Source: Undaria pinnatifida | Taxonomy: Eukaryota > Sar > Phaeophyceae > Laminariales > Alariaceae | DNA length: 64,000 nt | Direction: 5' to 3' | NCBI GenBank assembly: GCA_012845835.1 | Contig: JABAKD010000027.1 | Span: forward strand, 4,047,465-4,111,464 | Shown: one piece after another, positions 52,401 through 63,165 of the stretch | How positions within the stretch are numbered: position 1 is the first letter of the stretch | Layout of the letters: each line of letters starts with the position of its first letter | Translations under genes and position numbers: made by a program | Notes under the pieces: model-generated | The model's input: the letters and a program-made list of their open reading frames with translations, nothing else | The model's database searches: none | Told to the model about the DNA's origin: nothing

Positions 52401-55400
52401 GCTACACGCAAGTCGTGGTTGGGATACATACGCTACTATAGACGTGTAGCTTTAACTTTACGTTCTTATACATCGTTTATTTTTTTCGTGGAGGTAGTGG
52501 AAGCTTCCATGGAAGCTTCCACTACCTCCATGGAAGCTTCTGCTACTTCCATGGAAGCTTCCACTACTTCCATGGAAGCTTCCACTACTTCCATGGAAGC
52601 TTCCACTACTTCCATGGGAAGCTTCCACTACTTCCATGGGAAGCTTTCACTACTTCCTTGGAAGCTTCCACTACTTCCATGGAAGCTTCCACCACGTCTA
52701 TGGTAGCTTCCACTACTTCCATGGAAGCTTCCACTACTTCCATGGAAGCTTCCACTTCTTTCATGGAACCTTCCACTACTTTCATCGAAGCTTCCACTAC
52801 TTCCATGGAAGCTTCCGTCCATTTCCATGGAAGCTTCCAATACTGCCACGGAAGGTGCCATGGGAGTACATGGAAGTAGTGGAAGCTTCCGTCCATTTCC
52901 ATGGAAGCTTCCAATACTGCCACGGAAGGTGCCATGGGAGTATATGGAAGTAGTGGAAGATGGAAGCTTCCACGGAAGCTTCCGTCCATTTCCATGTAAG
53001 CATCCACCTGTTTCCATGGCAGAGTCTATCTTCTTCCACGGGTTTGTCCGTCTACTTGCATTGAAGCTTCCATCTCTTTCCACGAAAGAACAATATTGTA
53101 CGAGACCCGAAGTTTAACGCCGTCTCTTCCAGCAAGAAAAAAACACTTTGTTTCCGTGGAAGTATATCGGAAGTAGTGAAACCTTCCATGGGAGCTCCCA
53201 TCGACCTCCACCGCAAAAGCGAAACTGTACAAGACCCTAAGCTCAACGCTATCTCCTCCGATGAGAAAGCATATAATATTACCTTGTCGGACGTTAGAGT
53301 AGATAACACCCGAAGAATGTGTTCCGCCAGCGTGGATGCGATCTTGAACGAGAACATGTTTCTGTTTTTCTCGTCGGGAACGGCGGTCAATGTGAACAGC
53401 CCAAGCACGACTGGGGTGCTCATAGCATTCCCCGATAGCTCCCACAGCATGTCACTGAACCTGACGTAACAACATCAAGAGAGGGATGGATGTTATGGTA
53501 TTGTACCCACAACGGCCAACAAAGCTCCACCAGTCCGACAATAAGCATAAGCTCGATACGAAAAACAATATAATGTAAGCTCAACATGGAATTGAGGCCA
53601 TGCGGTACGGCTATCACAAACCTAAGAACCGTTCAAAAATAAGTGTCACCATGTCGATAGATGAAATGATTGAAATATCCATTGGTTGACCCGGGGATGT
53701 TTGTTTATTACCCCCTGCCTAAAATCTCGGAGTTTTCGCACATTTTTTAGGTATCATTCATATGGAGCTTATGTTTATGGTTGACTGGTAGGATTCAGGG
53801 GGAGCGTAGGGCGTACTCATTTGTTGCTTGCTCTAGCCTTCTAACCATTGATAACACGTCCCTTTCACGACAAAGCACGGGGGGGGGGGAAGGGCTGAAA
53901 TTTAACACCATCACAGCTGGAAACCCGTTACGGGGGACAAATTACTTGGAATTAGTACAGGGAGGGGTTTATGGGGCTCCAGTATGAACGATTACTCGAC
54001 CAGACTGGGGTAGGGGGCTCATGGCATTCCCCGCTAGCTTCCATATAATGTGACTACATCTGATGAACACAGGAAGGGAGCGATGGGTGTTTTTCAACAA
54101 ACATGTTATTGAAGGCAATGAAGACGTGAAGAGAGGGGTGGGTGTTTTTGTGAAGGAACTAGAGGGTATTAGTCCGTTTGACCACTTGCAAAAGGTGAAC
54201 CAATTGCATACCCAAACTAATAGTAAGCCTTACAACACTCCCCCCCCCTGACACGGCGGGATAGCAGGTCGGCCGGATATACGGACGACGGTGTCAATAG
54301 CCAGGTGGTTTCATTTCCTGGGGATACCGGGGAGGGTGTTTTTTCAAGTTCGACGTTGGGAAAGTCTAAAAAAGTGTTTTGTTGTGGATGGTGGGATTCG
54401 AGCCCACGACCCAAAACCCATGGTCTGTCGACGACGCCATTTGCTAAAGAATTAGAGGGTATTAGTCCGTTTGACCATTTGCGAAAGGTTAACCAATTGC
54501 CTACCCAAACAAAGCCTTACCAGGTACAACGCTATTTTCCCTCGAACGCCTGCAAAGCTCCAGGATTACGGGGGAAGAGGGCGGCCTGCGCCTATATTTT
54601 GAAGATTCATCTGCAAGATGAGACGCATATCACAGTCTACGCCGAGTGCTCCTCGGAACTATGATCTACTACGTTTTGATAATGCAGGTAGTTGTGATGA
54701 GAGACGTAGGATGAAATCGTCATATATATGGTAGTTTGTGTTGGTCAATTCCACCCGAGGCTGTTAAGCGATACACATATATATATATGAGACTTCGTAG
54801 ACTCATACGAAAACCTAGAGCGAAAACAGCCATACGCACGAGTAGTGTATTTTTTACGCATGATTCCAAAAACACATGGTCTGCCGACGACGCCATCTGT
54901 GAAGGTGCGTGTTCTTCACGTTCCGCTGTGTTTGTCGCCCATCTACACCCAGCACAACCAGTGTCCGTACCGACACCTCCTCCTATAGACAGTTTTTTGT
55001 GGCCATAAACCACAAGAAAGAGATACGCATATCAAAGACAAGGTTATTTGACCATGCGATGCCGAGCGCAGTGGATACGAAAGTGGAGCATAAGCAAGCG
55101 AGCACACGAGACAACTTGCTAGAAAGAAGCAAAGAAAAGCAAAAACATCAAAATTGAAAAAGAGAGAAACAATGCGAAAGGAACGCACGCAGTGTTAGCT
55201 GATATTACTTAAAAATCCACTGCTACTCTGGTGGAAGGTCAACCAAGCACCTATCCGGACAAAACCTTATTAGAGTAGGATGCTGGTTTTCTGTCCTTTC
55301 AGGCCCATCATCAGCAAAATAGTAGTGGTTCTTCAGTAGTGCCGGTATGTGCACTATATAGGGAAACACCAGCACTGTAGCGGCGACCGGCACTACTCCG

Positions 55401-58400
55401 TATAACGACACTGCTGCTTGTTTTTCTCCTGTGCCAAGCGATTGCACAGGCACTATAGCGGACAACCGGCACTATAGAGGGACTTCTACTGCATACACAA
55501 GGTCGACGACAACCATTGCAGCATACGACTTATTCGACACTAACATGGTTGAGACACACAGTGTATGAGACAAAGGGGATTGTTGTAGACCCAAACATTA
55601 GTTGGTGGGGTTTGATTGGGTTACGGTAGGGGTTAGATATAATTCAAAGAGCATGTCAATCATTTTGTCGAACACAGTGGTATGGTTTACTACCCTCACA
55701 GCATAGCGACCTCGTGTGTAATTCGAACTGTGCGTCAACGATTCCTCGAAAAAGTCGTAAGCTACTCCCACGGCAAAACCGACCTTGCGTAGTCCATCTT
55801 CTCTCCACTGCCAAAGCCGCGGTGCGTCTCGATGGTCTTGGCGAGCATCCTTCTGTTTTCGTGTCTTTGCTCGAACCACGCCCGCATAATTTTCTCCATC
55901 GCGATGTCCAGGTCCACTACCTGGCACCGGTACGTCGGCGGATAACAACACGACCCGTCAAGCGGTAAGGCCGTACTGCTCGATTCATAGGTAATATACA
56001 CAATACAGGTCCACTACCTGGTACGAGCGTACATGGAATCACACAGCGCCAAGCCACGTATAAGCCGCTATTAGCCACAGTATCATTAACACACACAATC
56101 TATACCTAGGTCTAGTACCTGGTACGCGGGTGCATGATAACACAAAGCGCCACGCGATAAGCCCCTACCACTCACATCGTAAGTTGGCAGCACAGCGCAT
56201 CATAGCTTTAAGCCCTGGCTAGTTGCATACGTGAATAAAATGGGCAATGTAGACGTTCAATTTTTACGTCGGGAATTGAAGTTACAATCGTACAGCACGC
56301 GGCAGCACTTGAGAATTTTGGCAAGTTGAGAATTTCAAGCTCGAGGTTTGCACGAAAATGAAAACACGTTCTATTTTGTACCAAAAATAGTGCAGGACAC
56401 ACCCTGCCCTACGCAAAAATCCCATCGTGACCAGAAGCAAGGGATCCTTAACTAGTGTCGCATGCCGTAACTCGCCTCCAAGAGAAGATGTCGTGCTATG
56501 AATAGCATAATTAATAGCTCCAAAAACGAAGCCTGCTATACGAATCGCTGTTATTTTTTGCCCCCCGACAAGGCTCAGGTAGCATAAGGAGATTCAGCAT
56601 GGATCACTCATAGATATGTTCCCGCAAAGCAGAAGAAGAAACCGAGGAAAACAAGAAAAAATAAAGTACATTATATAAAAATATTTCAAGGACGTCAGCC
56701 GTGAATTCGTCGAATTTCGGGTCAATACTCATCTTTGCAAGCTGCGTTGTTGGTACTTGTAATATACTATATGTGGGTGAGTTTTTTCATAATGGGAGGG
56801 GTCATATTGTTCTGTAAAAAAAAAAACACATATATGTACGAGTATATACATAATTATGAAAAACATTTCAAGGACGTCAGCCGTGAGTTCGACGAATTTC
56901 AGGTCAGTATTCATATTTGCAAGCTGCGTTGTTGGTACTTGTAATATACTATATAGGTGAGTTTTTATTAGGAGGGGTCCTATTTTTTGTCCACTATAAT
57001 GGTAAGTGTTGGTATTTTTACTTTATTTAGGTGGGGAATTTTGAGCTAGATCTAACATAACATCTATTTTATAAATTTATTACTGTAGTTTCCAGCATAC
57101 TTCTCTATCATATGTATGGTAGGCGGTTTCTTTTGTTCTTTCTTCCCCCCGGCTTTAATATCGGGAGGAGTACGATTACAGAATATGATTAGTTATCTTA
57201 TATGTTACTCTTAATACAGCATTCGAGAATGAAAGTCGGCTACTCCCCCCAAAAATATATATATATATATGAATAATAATAATAAAATCTATTGTATGCG
57301 TAAACTCTACATACGTTACGTACCTGGCTTCCGCCAATCATCACCTTTACTTTCCAGCTCAACTCGTAGGAGATTTTACCCTCTACAGCCATCTGTACGA
57401 AGACCATGCTCACAGGTTTATTCCCTTCTCCGCGTCGGTACGTTCCCTCGTTTTTGTCGCGCGCATAGGTTTCAGCAACCTCGCCGCTCGTCAATTTGCA
57501 TTATTGTCAGTATTGTACTGCATCGTAGCTTCCGGCCGAAAACGTTATCACAAACCAGTATCAAGCGTCATGACCGCAGTAATTGTTTTTCGCTGTTTCA
57601 CCTGTAAAATGGTGTCCACCTTGTAGGAATCAGAGTACGTGGAGGACCCCAGGTATACCTCCCCCGCGAGTCTGGACATCGACAGCAAGGTCCTCGTCAA
57701 ATCCATTTTGCGCGTTTCGCTTATGGCCCACATTTGATTTGGCGTGTCGTCCGTACACGTCAGGACAGGACTGCGGTGGTTGAAGTGTTCGTCCTATATG
57801 GTTCGAACAAAGTCGGGAGAAGACGGAAATAACCATGGTAGTTCACGGGTTGGGTCACTTTTCGCTGGTCCGGTCGGGTCAGGGTTATCCGACCCTACCC
57901 GTGATACTTGAAAACCTCCTGACCCGACCCGACCCGACCCGACCCGACCCGACCCGACCCGACCCGTCAGATACTGGAAAAATCCTGAACCTCCCCGCAG
58001 GTCGTGTTATGACCCGTGAAAAAGCTCTGACGATAACTCTCGACCACCAGCAAGCCACAATAAGTCGATCGAATTTTTCAGGGTCCGCGACAGATAGCGA
58101 AGTGAAGTGTGCAATAAAAAAAAACGGTCGTGTCCCGGCGCTCTTGAAACGATAAATATCTGTGTTTACGGTGGAGGGGGCGTTCAGTTGTACGAAGAAG
58201 GCAGATTATCTTAACAGAGGATTCGTGCCGAAAAAAGCGTCTTGTCATGTATTACACCGTGTTCGTTAAATTGCAACAATGTAAAATAGACCGGGGGAAG
58301 TCAAATTGCGTTTCGCCGCCACTTGTCCCAACGTCTCAGACCCAAGCTAACACAAACGCGAAGACATGCAGAGAAAAGCTTTCGTACACTAGAAAGGAAG

Positions 58401-61400
58401 GCATTTCAACGAACGTTTTGCTCCCGATTAACCCCCTTTGGAGCTTTGGGATTTTGAAGGAAAAACAACGTCGAAAACAGACTATGCACCAGATACAGCA
58501 TCTGCCGCACGGAAGCATGCCAGTCTGCCGGGTGGAAGGGGATGTTTCCGAAAGTTACCACGTTTGTGAGGCGCCGCACGACATGCTACTCGTCCTTATA
58601 CTGAGGCCCTTCCTAGGAGCTCAGCAAGACCGCAATTTGTATGATTTTTAGATAGCTATACGGCACATGCAATGGCAGAGGTGACGTCGCCATTTTAGGG
58701 TGTCCTGCATTGTTATGAGTACACTCGCCCGGGCTGGTCGGTGTTACTTGACCGGTTGCTTGCGGCTTTTCACGGGTCGAATCATATGGTATGGTATGGC
58801 TCGCGGGTCGGGTCAGGCCGAGTCGGGTCAGCGTGACCCGGTTCGACCCGTGATATATATATATGTGACAAACCTCCTGATTGGACCCGACCCGATTGTT
58901 ACATTTCGAACACGTCCTGACCTTTCCTGGCTACTCCACCCGCGACTTGAAAAAAGAAAACTCTGGATCCGATCTGAGTAGGATCGGGTCGTGACCCGTT
59001 GAATGCCCTGTTTTTTTTCGTTTTGTTTTTCTGCCTTTTTCAGGAGTTTTTTCATGTTGCGGCAGTGTTGCACCTGGTCTAGCTCATACAGCAGTAGGAG
59101 CAGGTTACCTGGCTAGCGGTGTTCCCCCTTTTTCGATTTGCAACAAGACACCCCCCCAGGGAAACCAAGCTAAACCGCAATCCTGACAGAGAACGTGCCT
59201 GGTGTTGACAAACGCTGCGCGGTAGAGGTGGCATCACCATTATCACCATTTTGCCTTTCGAGGCTCTTAACCTATTTTGCCTTCTGAGGCCTAAACTGGC
59301 TTAGAAATAGTACTAATAGAGTAGACTCAAAGTGCAACCCGATGAACAATCCAATCAATCCGATGACCTAGGTATACACAGAAAAACATATAATTAATCG
59401 TGCAAAACAAGAACGACGAAATTCCGACGATTTTGGATTAACCCCTTTAGAGCCCCCGAACCCCTCCCTATACTAAATCCAAGTAATTTTGTCCCCAAAA
59501 ATGGGTTTCCAGTGGTAAAGGGGTTAAGGTGGGTTAAGGAGCCCGTCCGTCATTCAGAAAAAAAATATACTCCGGAGTATATAGATATAGCCAAAAAGTG
59601 ATATGTACCTCCATCGTATTAACAGCACACAAAGAAACAACAGACCCCATGCTAAGCACGTTAGATGTGCACCAAATGTGCATTTTCTTTTCTCCTAACC
59701 TGTTGAGGGCTTTTTTCTTTTTTTTCTTCTATTTTGCCTTCTGACGCTAAAAATGACTTACTAATGGAGTGCACTGAAAGTGCAACCCGATGAACAATCT
59801 AATGAATTCCATGGCCTAGGTATACGAAAAAACATATTATTAATGGTGCGAAACAAGAACGACGAAATTCCAACGATTTGGGGTTAAGGAGACCCATCAT
59901 TCACAAATAACAAAATATGCCAAAAAGAGGTATACCTTAAATAACTCTTATCATCGTAGCACGCGTCTCTGATGTTATACAAGTATAGTTGCTTGCTATG
60001 GTATTTATTTTTCGCCTCCCGAAAAAATGCGCAGCATGTTGGGGTTCAACACGGACTCCTCCTGAAAACATCCCACACAAAAACTCGTACTATACCTTGT
60101 TGGTGATGGGAAGCAGCTTGTTGATCATTCGGGTCACGGTTTCCAGCGGCACGTAAGCTAGCCCTTCCCCACGGGCCATTCTAGCGTGCAGTTGGTGCGA
60201 CTGATCGTTGAAGATGCCCGTCATCACTGCGAGATACAGGTCCATCGCCTTATACAAAAGGGCATAGAGAGATACAGAGAGGGGCATGCGTTCGTTTCGG
60301 GTCACGCCGTCGAGGAGGTATCAATCATACCATTGTCCAAAGAAAAAAAAACTACTCTCTGATTCTATTCTACTTTCCAAGTTTCTTGTACGATTGGCAA
60401 CTTGTTTCGTTTTGGTTTTTGAGATCCTCATTAGAGATCCGGTTAAAATATGTTCACTTCGCCCAAAATGCACTTTATTTGTGTACCGTGAAGTACTCGC
60501 TTGAGAGCCCCTCGGGACGGGCAACGTTACCAATCTCATCTCAGATTGGATCTCGTACAGGGTTTTAGAGTAGGCGTCACAATTTTATACGTTTCAGTAT
60601 GGGCGTCACAAGGCGTGACAAAGCGGATTATGTCTCTTTTTTTAAGTTTGCTTTTCTCTTGTTATGGGTGCTCTTAAACCGAGTACCCCGCAGTACCGGC
60701 TTTTTGCCCGTCTGTACAACTCAGGCTTGTTATGTTATTGCCCTGGCAGTCTAACAAGGCGTAAGATCTAGAATACGGAAACGACACAAAAGGGTTTCAC
60801 ATGCCTTTTGAAGGCATGTGCCTTAAGAAAAAAGGGGAGGATGCAGTTGCTCCTTGGACTAGGAGCAACGCGTTGAGCGTTTAACTCTATCCGTGGCGTG
60901 TGGGACTAATACAAGGAGTTGAACTCGCTTTTTCGGTGATTTCGCGTCTTCGAGCACTACCGTACAAGACCCCACAATAAGACGCAAAAATTATTTCCCA
61001 GGCTGGGCTTCTTATTTGGGATAGGGTGCATTCTACACTGACTTTAGCATAACGACTGCCGAATTTTCTCATATTCCTGTGAAAACTCTCAAGCGCGCCT
61101 TTTCTTAATACTACTCGTTCGTATTAGGCGTCCAATTTCCGGGCCGCAAGCGTTCACCTGGGGCACGTAGGACTGCTCGTGCACCCAACCGACCAAGGTA
61201 CCGAACACGCCGACCCGTCCGTCCCCGGAGGAGCCGTACTTCCGAACAGCCGCCTTCATCGCTGCCATTTTCTGGCGTGCATGGCCTGTGTGCCCCTGGC
61301 AGCTGTCCAACACAAGTGACTGAGGGGTAGGTGCGCAACCGCGGCGATGGTGGGGATATAGGAGGGGGGGGGGGGCGCAACGTTATTGGTGATCGTTCTA

Positions 61401-62618
61401 TTCAGTTCATAGCCAAGGCTACGGCTATTTTCGCTACCGGGTTTTCGCCATTCGTACCAGTGACTCCGTGCCTCACCAAGAAAACATTTTAGGCGTATTT
61501 TCTTCGGCGCAGCGTAGCTAACCAGTCCATCATGGATTCGTTCCGCAGGGTTAACACAGCACGAAAACTTCGGATCGCAAAAGGATCGCGGGGGCACTAG
61601 CGCGACCGACCCCGAACCACTGCGAACAAAATCCCCCCCCCCCTCCCCCTACCGTACCTTCCGCAACTATCGAGCTAGATCATACTTGAAGTATCATATT
61701 GTGATCATATTGTGATCATATTGTGATCATATTGTGATCATATTGTGATCATATTGTGATCATATTGTGATCATATTGTGATCATATTGTGATCATATTG
61801 TGATCATATTGTGATCATATTGTGCGGGGTGGAGAACCCTTACTCCGCACTCCGCACAAGGGGAATTATCGCATCACGTAGTGTGAATATGGCAAGGCAC
61901 CCACGAGACAGTTACATAGTAATACCCATTGCTGCCTCCGGAGTGGCCACACCAGAAAAACAAAGTAACTCATTGGCGCTGCCATCCATAAGCAAGAAAG
62001 TAGGCACAAGGTACCGAAGTCCGCCTTACGAGCGGATGGTTCTTGGAAGAATGCAGTTCACCCTTCATGCGCCTCGCCGAACACCGCACGGCGCTTCGCG
62101 CTTGGTGCAAGCAATGTCTGTCTGGTTGGTGAAAACCCTACGTGCTCCGTCCCGGCATAGTAGGGGTGCGAAGGTCTATGGTCATATGACTACGGCCATG
62201 CACAAGCTGATTTCACCCCCCCCCTCCCTCTCCCTCCCCCCCACCGTAGCTTTGGTCTCATTGGTTGCTGTGCTGTACCTCTCTGATGTCTACTGAACGT
62301 ACTTCGAACGATTATTCTTGCATGCACGCTTGAATTAGTTGAACGTGACCAAGTGCAGGGCGAAGGTTTTCCCATGACATGGGAGGGGGGGAGCCTATGG
62401 CAGCAGCGCCACGGCAGGGCCAAGGAAAAGTCCATGGCAGTGCGACGCTATGTCGACTGTCGCGATGGCCAAGCACCGGACAAGACATTTTATTCCCCGC
62501 TTTTCCTAGCCGAAAATCTAGCTCATGTTTTTCGTGAAAAAATCGCACGTACCTCGACAGCTTGCGCAGGGTCCGATCGCTTCCTTCCGGCAAGGTCGTC
62601 GCTGGCGTCGGCAATGAC
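46339..62618 (-). CDS. Gene C: unrecognised multi-exon gene, nine exons seen
   Basis: Exons in transcript order: 62618-62553, 61295-61158, 60248-60096, then a gap, 57770-57602, 55920-55784, 53460-53283, 50435-50364, 48481-48416, 46476-46339 (stop). Phases agree on either side of the gap: the first three are all phase 0, and the last six chain 2-0, 0-2, 2-0, 0-0, 0-0, stop. Between 60096 and 57770 a phase 0-to-2 exon must be missing. The peptides are helical and charged, with a hydrophobic piece (TPVVLGLFTLTAV). No family or function is recognised. It converges with gene B and its introns hold many MITEs and minisatellites. The 5' end is not established. Confidence 0.55.
46918..47190. mobile_element. 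CTACGATAGAGGT-family MITE copy
   Basis: Left end GACGCGTGCTATACGATAGA; right end GTGCTACCTCTGTCGTAGCT then CGCGTC, inverted. The interior shares CTCAATTTGGGAGCTTCAGA and GACAATCATGCAAAAA with the 39.3-kb copy. Confidence 0.7.
48145..48350. mobile_element. GGGTC-family MITE copy
   Basis: It opens TTTTTCACCGGCCACGAGCC, holds four to five GGGTC units and CAAATCTCACGGGTCGGG, and closes in CTGACCCGTGAAAACCCCTG, the clearest terminal inverted sequence of the family. Confidence 0.65.
48416..48481 (-). CDS. Gene C exon, 22 codons
   Basis: Acceptor TCTTTGAGCAG|GAG after a T-rich tract, donor CTCCAG|GTAAGA, phase 0. Encodes EICTRTTRKAHGQRLRLYVT then LQ. Confidence 0.6.
50364..50435 (-). CDS. Gene C exon, 24 codons
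   Basis: Acceptor GTTTTACCCAG|GAT, donor TGGCAG|GTGACC, phase 0. Encodes DRARDILKDGDDRYLKEKAR then EDWQ, a charged helix. Confidence 0.6.
50440..50765. repeat. Degenerate minisatellite TTGGTACAACGACAATAG
   Basis: Units of about 18-30 bases with TTGGT(A/T)(C/A)AACGACAATAG, next to a gene C exon in its upstream intron. Minus frames reading LLPLYQLL are repeat translations. Confidence 0.75.
50770..51640. other. Gene C intron stretch with nothing recognised
   Basis: No repeat family, microsatellite or splice-bounded exon was seen in this part of the intron. Confidence 0.4.
51648..51850. mobile_element. GGGTC-family MITE copy
   Basis: It opens GGGGCTTTCACACGGGTCAT, carries GAAATCTCACGGGACGGGTC and GGGTC units, and closes in CCTGACTCGACCTGACTC. 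Confidence 0.62.
52497..53030. repeat. 21-bp palindromic minisatellite GGAAGCTTCC in gene C intron
   Basis: About twenty units of TCCATGGAAGCTTCCACTAC(T), containing overlapping palindromes CCATGG and GGAAGCTTCC. Toward the right, longer units with TGCCACGGAAGGTGCCATGG are themselves duplicated (52815-52870, 52890-52955). Seven-residue-period frames appear on both strands. Confidence 0.9.
53283..53460 (-). CDS. Gene C exon, 59 codons
   Basis: Acceptor ACGTCAG|G, donor GACAAG|GTAATA, phase 2 in and 0 out. Encodes FSDMLWELSGNAMSTPVVLG, LFTLTAVPDEKNRNMFSFKI and ASTLAEHILRVLSTLTSDK. A similarly open plus-strand frame here is its antisense shadow. Confidence 0.65.
54384..54449 (-). other. tRNA-like relic (A and B boxes), likely SINE head
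   Basis: Minus reads TTAGCAAATGGCGTCG (A-box-like), then GTGGGCTCGAATCCCAC, a perfect T-arm with B box. The acceptor and anticodon stems do not fold convincingly. The A-box half recurs at 54868-54900 (GTCTGCCGACGACGCCAT), and the adjoining sequence GAGGGTATTAGTCCGTTTGA recurs at about 54155 and 54453. Confidence 0.5.
55784..55920 (-). CDS. Gene C exon, 45 codons plus two bases
   Basis: Acceptor CGGTGCCAG|GTA, donor GCAAG|GTCGGT, phase 0 in and 2 out. Encodes VVDLDIAMEKIMRAWFEQRH, ENRRMLAKTIETHRGFGSGE and KMDYA. A second open frame overlaps its 3' edge (KVGFAVGVAYDFFEESL, to about 55600) and may reflect an alternative or shifted exon. Confidence 0.65.
56683..56990. repeat. 182-bp tandem duplication
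   Basis: ATTTCAAGGACGTCAGCCGT at 56683 recurs at 56865 with matching downstream TTTGCAAGCTGCGTTGTTGG and TACTTGTAATATACTATAT. Confidence 0.8.
57602..57770 (-). CDS. Gene C exon, 56 codons
   Basis: Acceptor CCACCGCAG|T, donor TTACAG|GTGAAA, phase 2 in and 0 out. Encodes PVLTCTDDTPNQMWAISETR, KMDLTRTLLSMSRLAGEVYL and SYKVDTILQ. Confidence 0.68.
57836..58022. mobile_element. GGGTC-family MITE copy, reverse orientation
   Basis: About nine uninterrupted GACCC units at 57918-57967 are preceded by CTTGAAAACCTCCTGACCCG; the element closes with TTATGACCCGTGAAAAAGCT. Confidence 0.62.
58247..58651 (+). other. 134-codon open frame, unassigned
   Basis: A single frame with internal stretches such as MPVCRVEGDVSESYHVCEAP and HDMLLVLILRPFLG, antisense in the gene C intron between 57770 and 60096. 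No family recognised; could be a captured fragment or chance. Confidence 0.22.
58765..59010. mobile_element. GGGTC-family MITE copy
   Basis: It opens CGGCTTTTCACGGGTCGAAT, holds GGGTC/GACCC units either side of an (AT)n core, and closes in GGTCGTGACCCGTTGAATGC. Confidence 0.6.
59215..59965. mobile_element. Compound CTACGATAGAGGT-family block
   Basis: Two similar halves (59270-59620 and 59730-59955) share TTTGCCTTCTGA, AGTGCAACCCGATGAACAAT, CCTAGGTATAC and AAGAACGACGAAATTCC. The second ends in TCATCGTAGCACGCGTCTCT, the family terminus. The first is interrupted at 59448-59528 by the CCAAGTAATTTGTCCCC repeat. Confidence 0.55.
59448..59528. repeat. CCAAGTAATTTGTCCCC-family repeat copy
   Basis: The fullest copy: CCCCTTTAGAGCCCCCGAAC, CCCTCCCTATACTAAATCCA, AGTAATTTTGTCCCC, then GGGTTTCCAGTGGTAAAGGG. 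It interrupts a CTACGATAGAGGT-family block. Confidence 0.65.
60096..60248 (-). CDS. Gene C exon, 51 codons
   Basis: Acceptor TTGTATAAG|GCG, donor AACAAG|GTATAG, phase 0. Encodes AMDLYLAVMTGIFNDQSHQL, HARMARGEGLAYVPLETVTR and MINKLLPITNK. Strongly protein-like, with methionine-rich helices. Confidence 0.68.
61158..61295 (-). CDS. Gene C exon, 46 codons
   Basis: Acceptor GCTGCCAG|GGG, donor CCCCAG|GTGAAC, phase 0. Encodes GHTGHARQKMAAMKAAVRKY, then GRVGVFGTLVGWVHEQSYVPQ. An acceptor seven bases upstream (GGACAG|C) gives phase 2 and is less compatible. Confidence 0.65.
61693..61824. repeat. Perfect 11-bp satellite, 12 units
   Basis: ATCATATTGTG repeated twelve times with no visible change over 132 bases, in the gene C intron between exons 62553 and 61295. 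Confidence 0.95.
62553..62618 (-). CDS. Gene C exon, 22 codons
   Basis: Acceptor ATCACCAG|GTC, donor GTCGAG|GTACGT, phase 0 both ends. Encodes VIADASDDLAGRKRSDPAQA then VE. Confidence 0.6.
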
Positions 62619-62833
62619 CTGGTGATAGCACGTGCATGTCGTCAGCAACGTCATGTGCAGTAACTTTAAACGTCTTGCTATTACTAGATGTACGCCACAA
62701 CCACTGAGCTGCACTATCTGTCCTGATGTGTCGGCACTGACTTATCGGCTGCGTGGAGTCTGCACCGGTTCGCCACGTGCTGCAACACTGAGGTAGCCCT
62801 TGTTTCTTGTCACAATATTTATCGCTGAGGCGG

Positions 62834-63165
62834 GACGCATGCTACGATAGAGGTACGAGGTATTAAGGTATACCTCTTCTTGGCGAAAACCCTTTTTTTC
62901 TGAATAACGGGGCTCCTTGAGCCATTGATGAAATCGTCGGAAAAGTCGGCCAATTTTGTTGCATGATTCTCGTCGTGTTACCTGGGCCGTGGGATTTTTC
63001 ATCCGGTATATAGCCGTTTTAATTTTCTCCAAGTCAGGTTTTGCGGGCGTTCTTAAGCTCCCAAATCGAGGAAAAGACCTCGTGAAAAAAGTGGTGCACC
63101 AACCTGAGGAACTTCCCCAGTATCGTCGGAGCATCATTTTCTGTTTTCGGCGATATATTCGGCTA
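62834..63165. mobile_element. CTACGATAGAGGT-family MITE copy, partly eroded
   Basis: Left end GGGACGCATGCTACGATAGA. The interior is in reverse order (TTGCATGATTCTCGT, then CTTAAGCTCCCAAATCGAGG, then GTGGTGCACCAACC). The right inverted end is hard to see. Confidence 0.5.

Noticed and set aside
52606-53083. Four to five overlapping frames of about 100-150 codons with MEASTTS or FHGSSGS repeats
   Set aside because: Translations of the 21-bp satellite; open on both strands because the unit lacks stop words.
54384-54449. Functional tRNA gene on minus
   Set aside because: The T-arm is perfect but no acceptor stem or anticodon stem can be formed with the upstream sequence.
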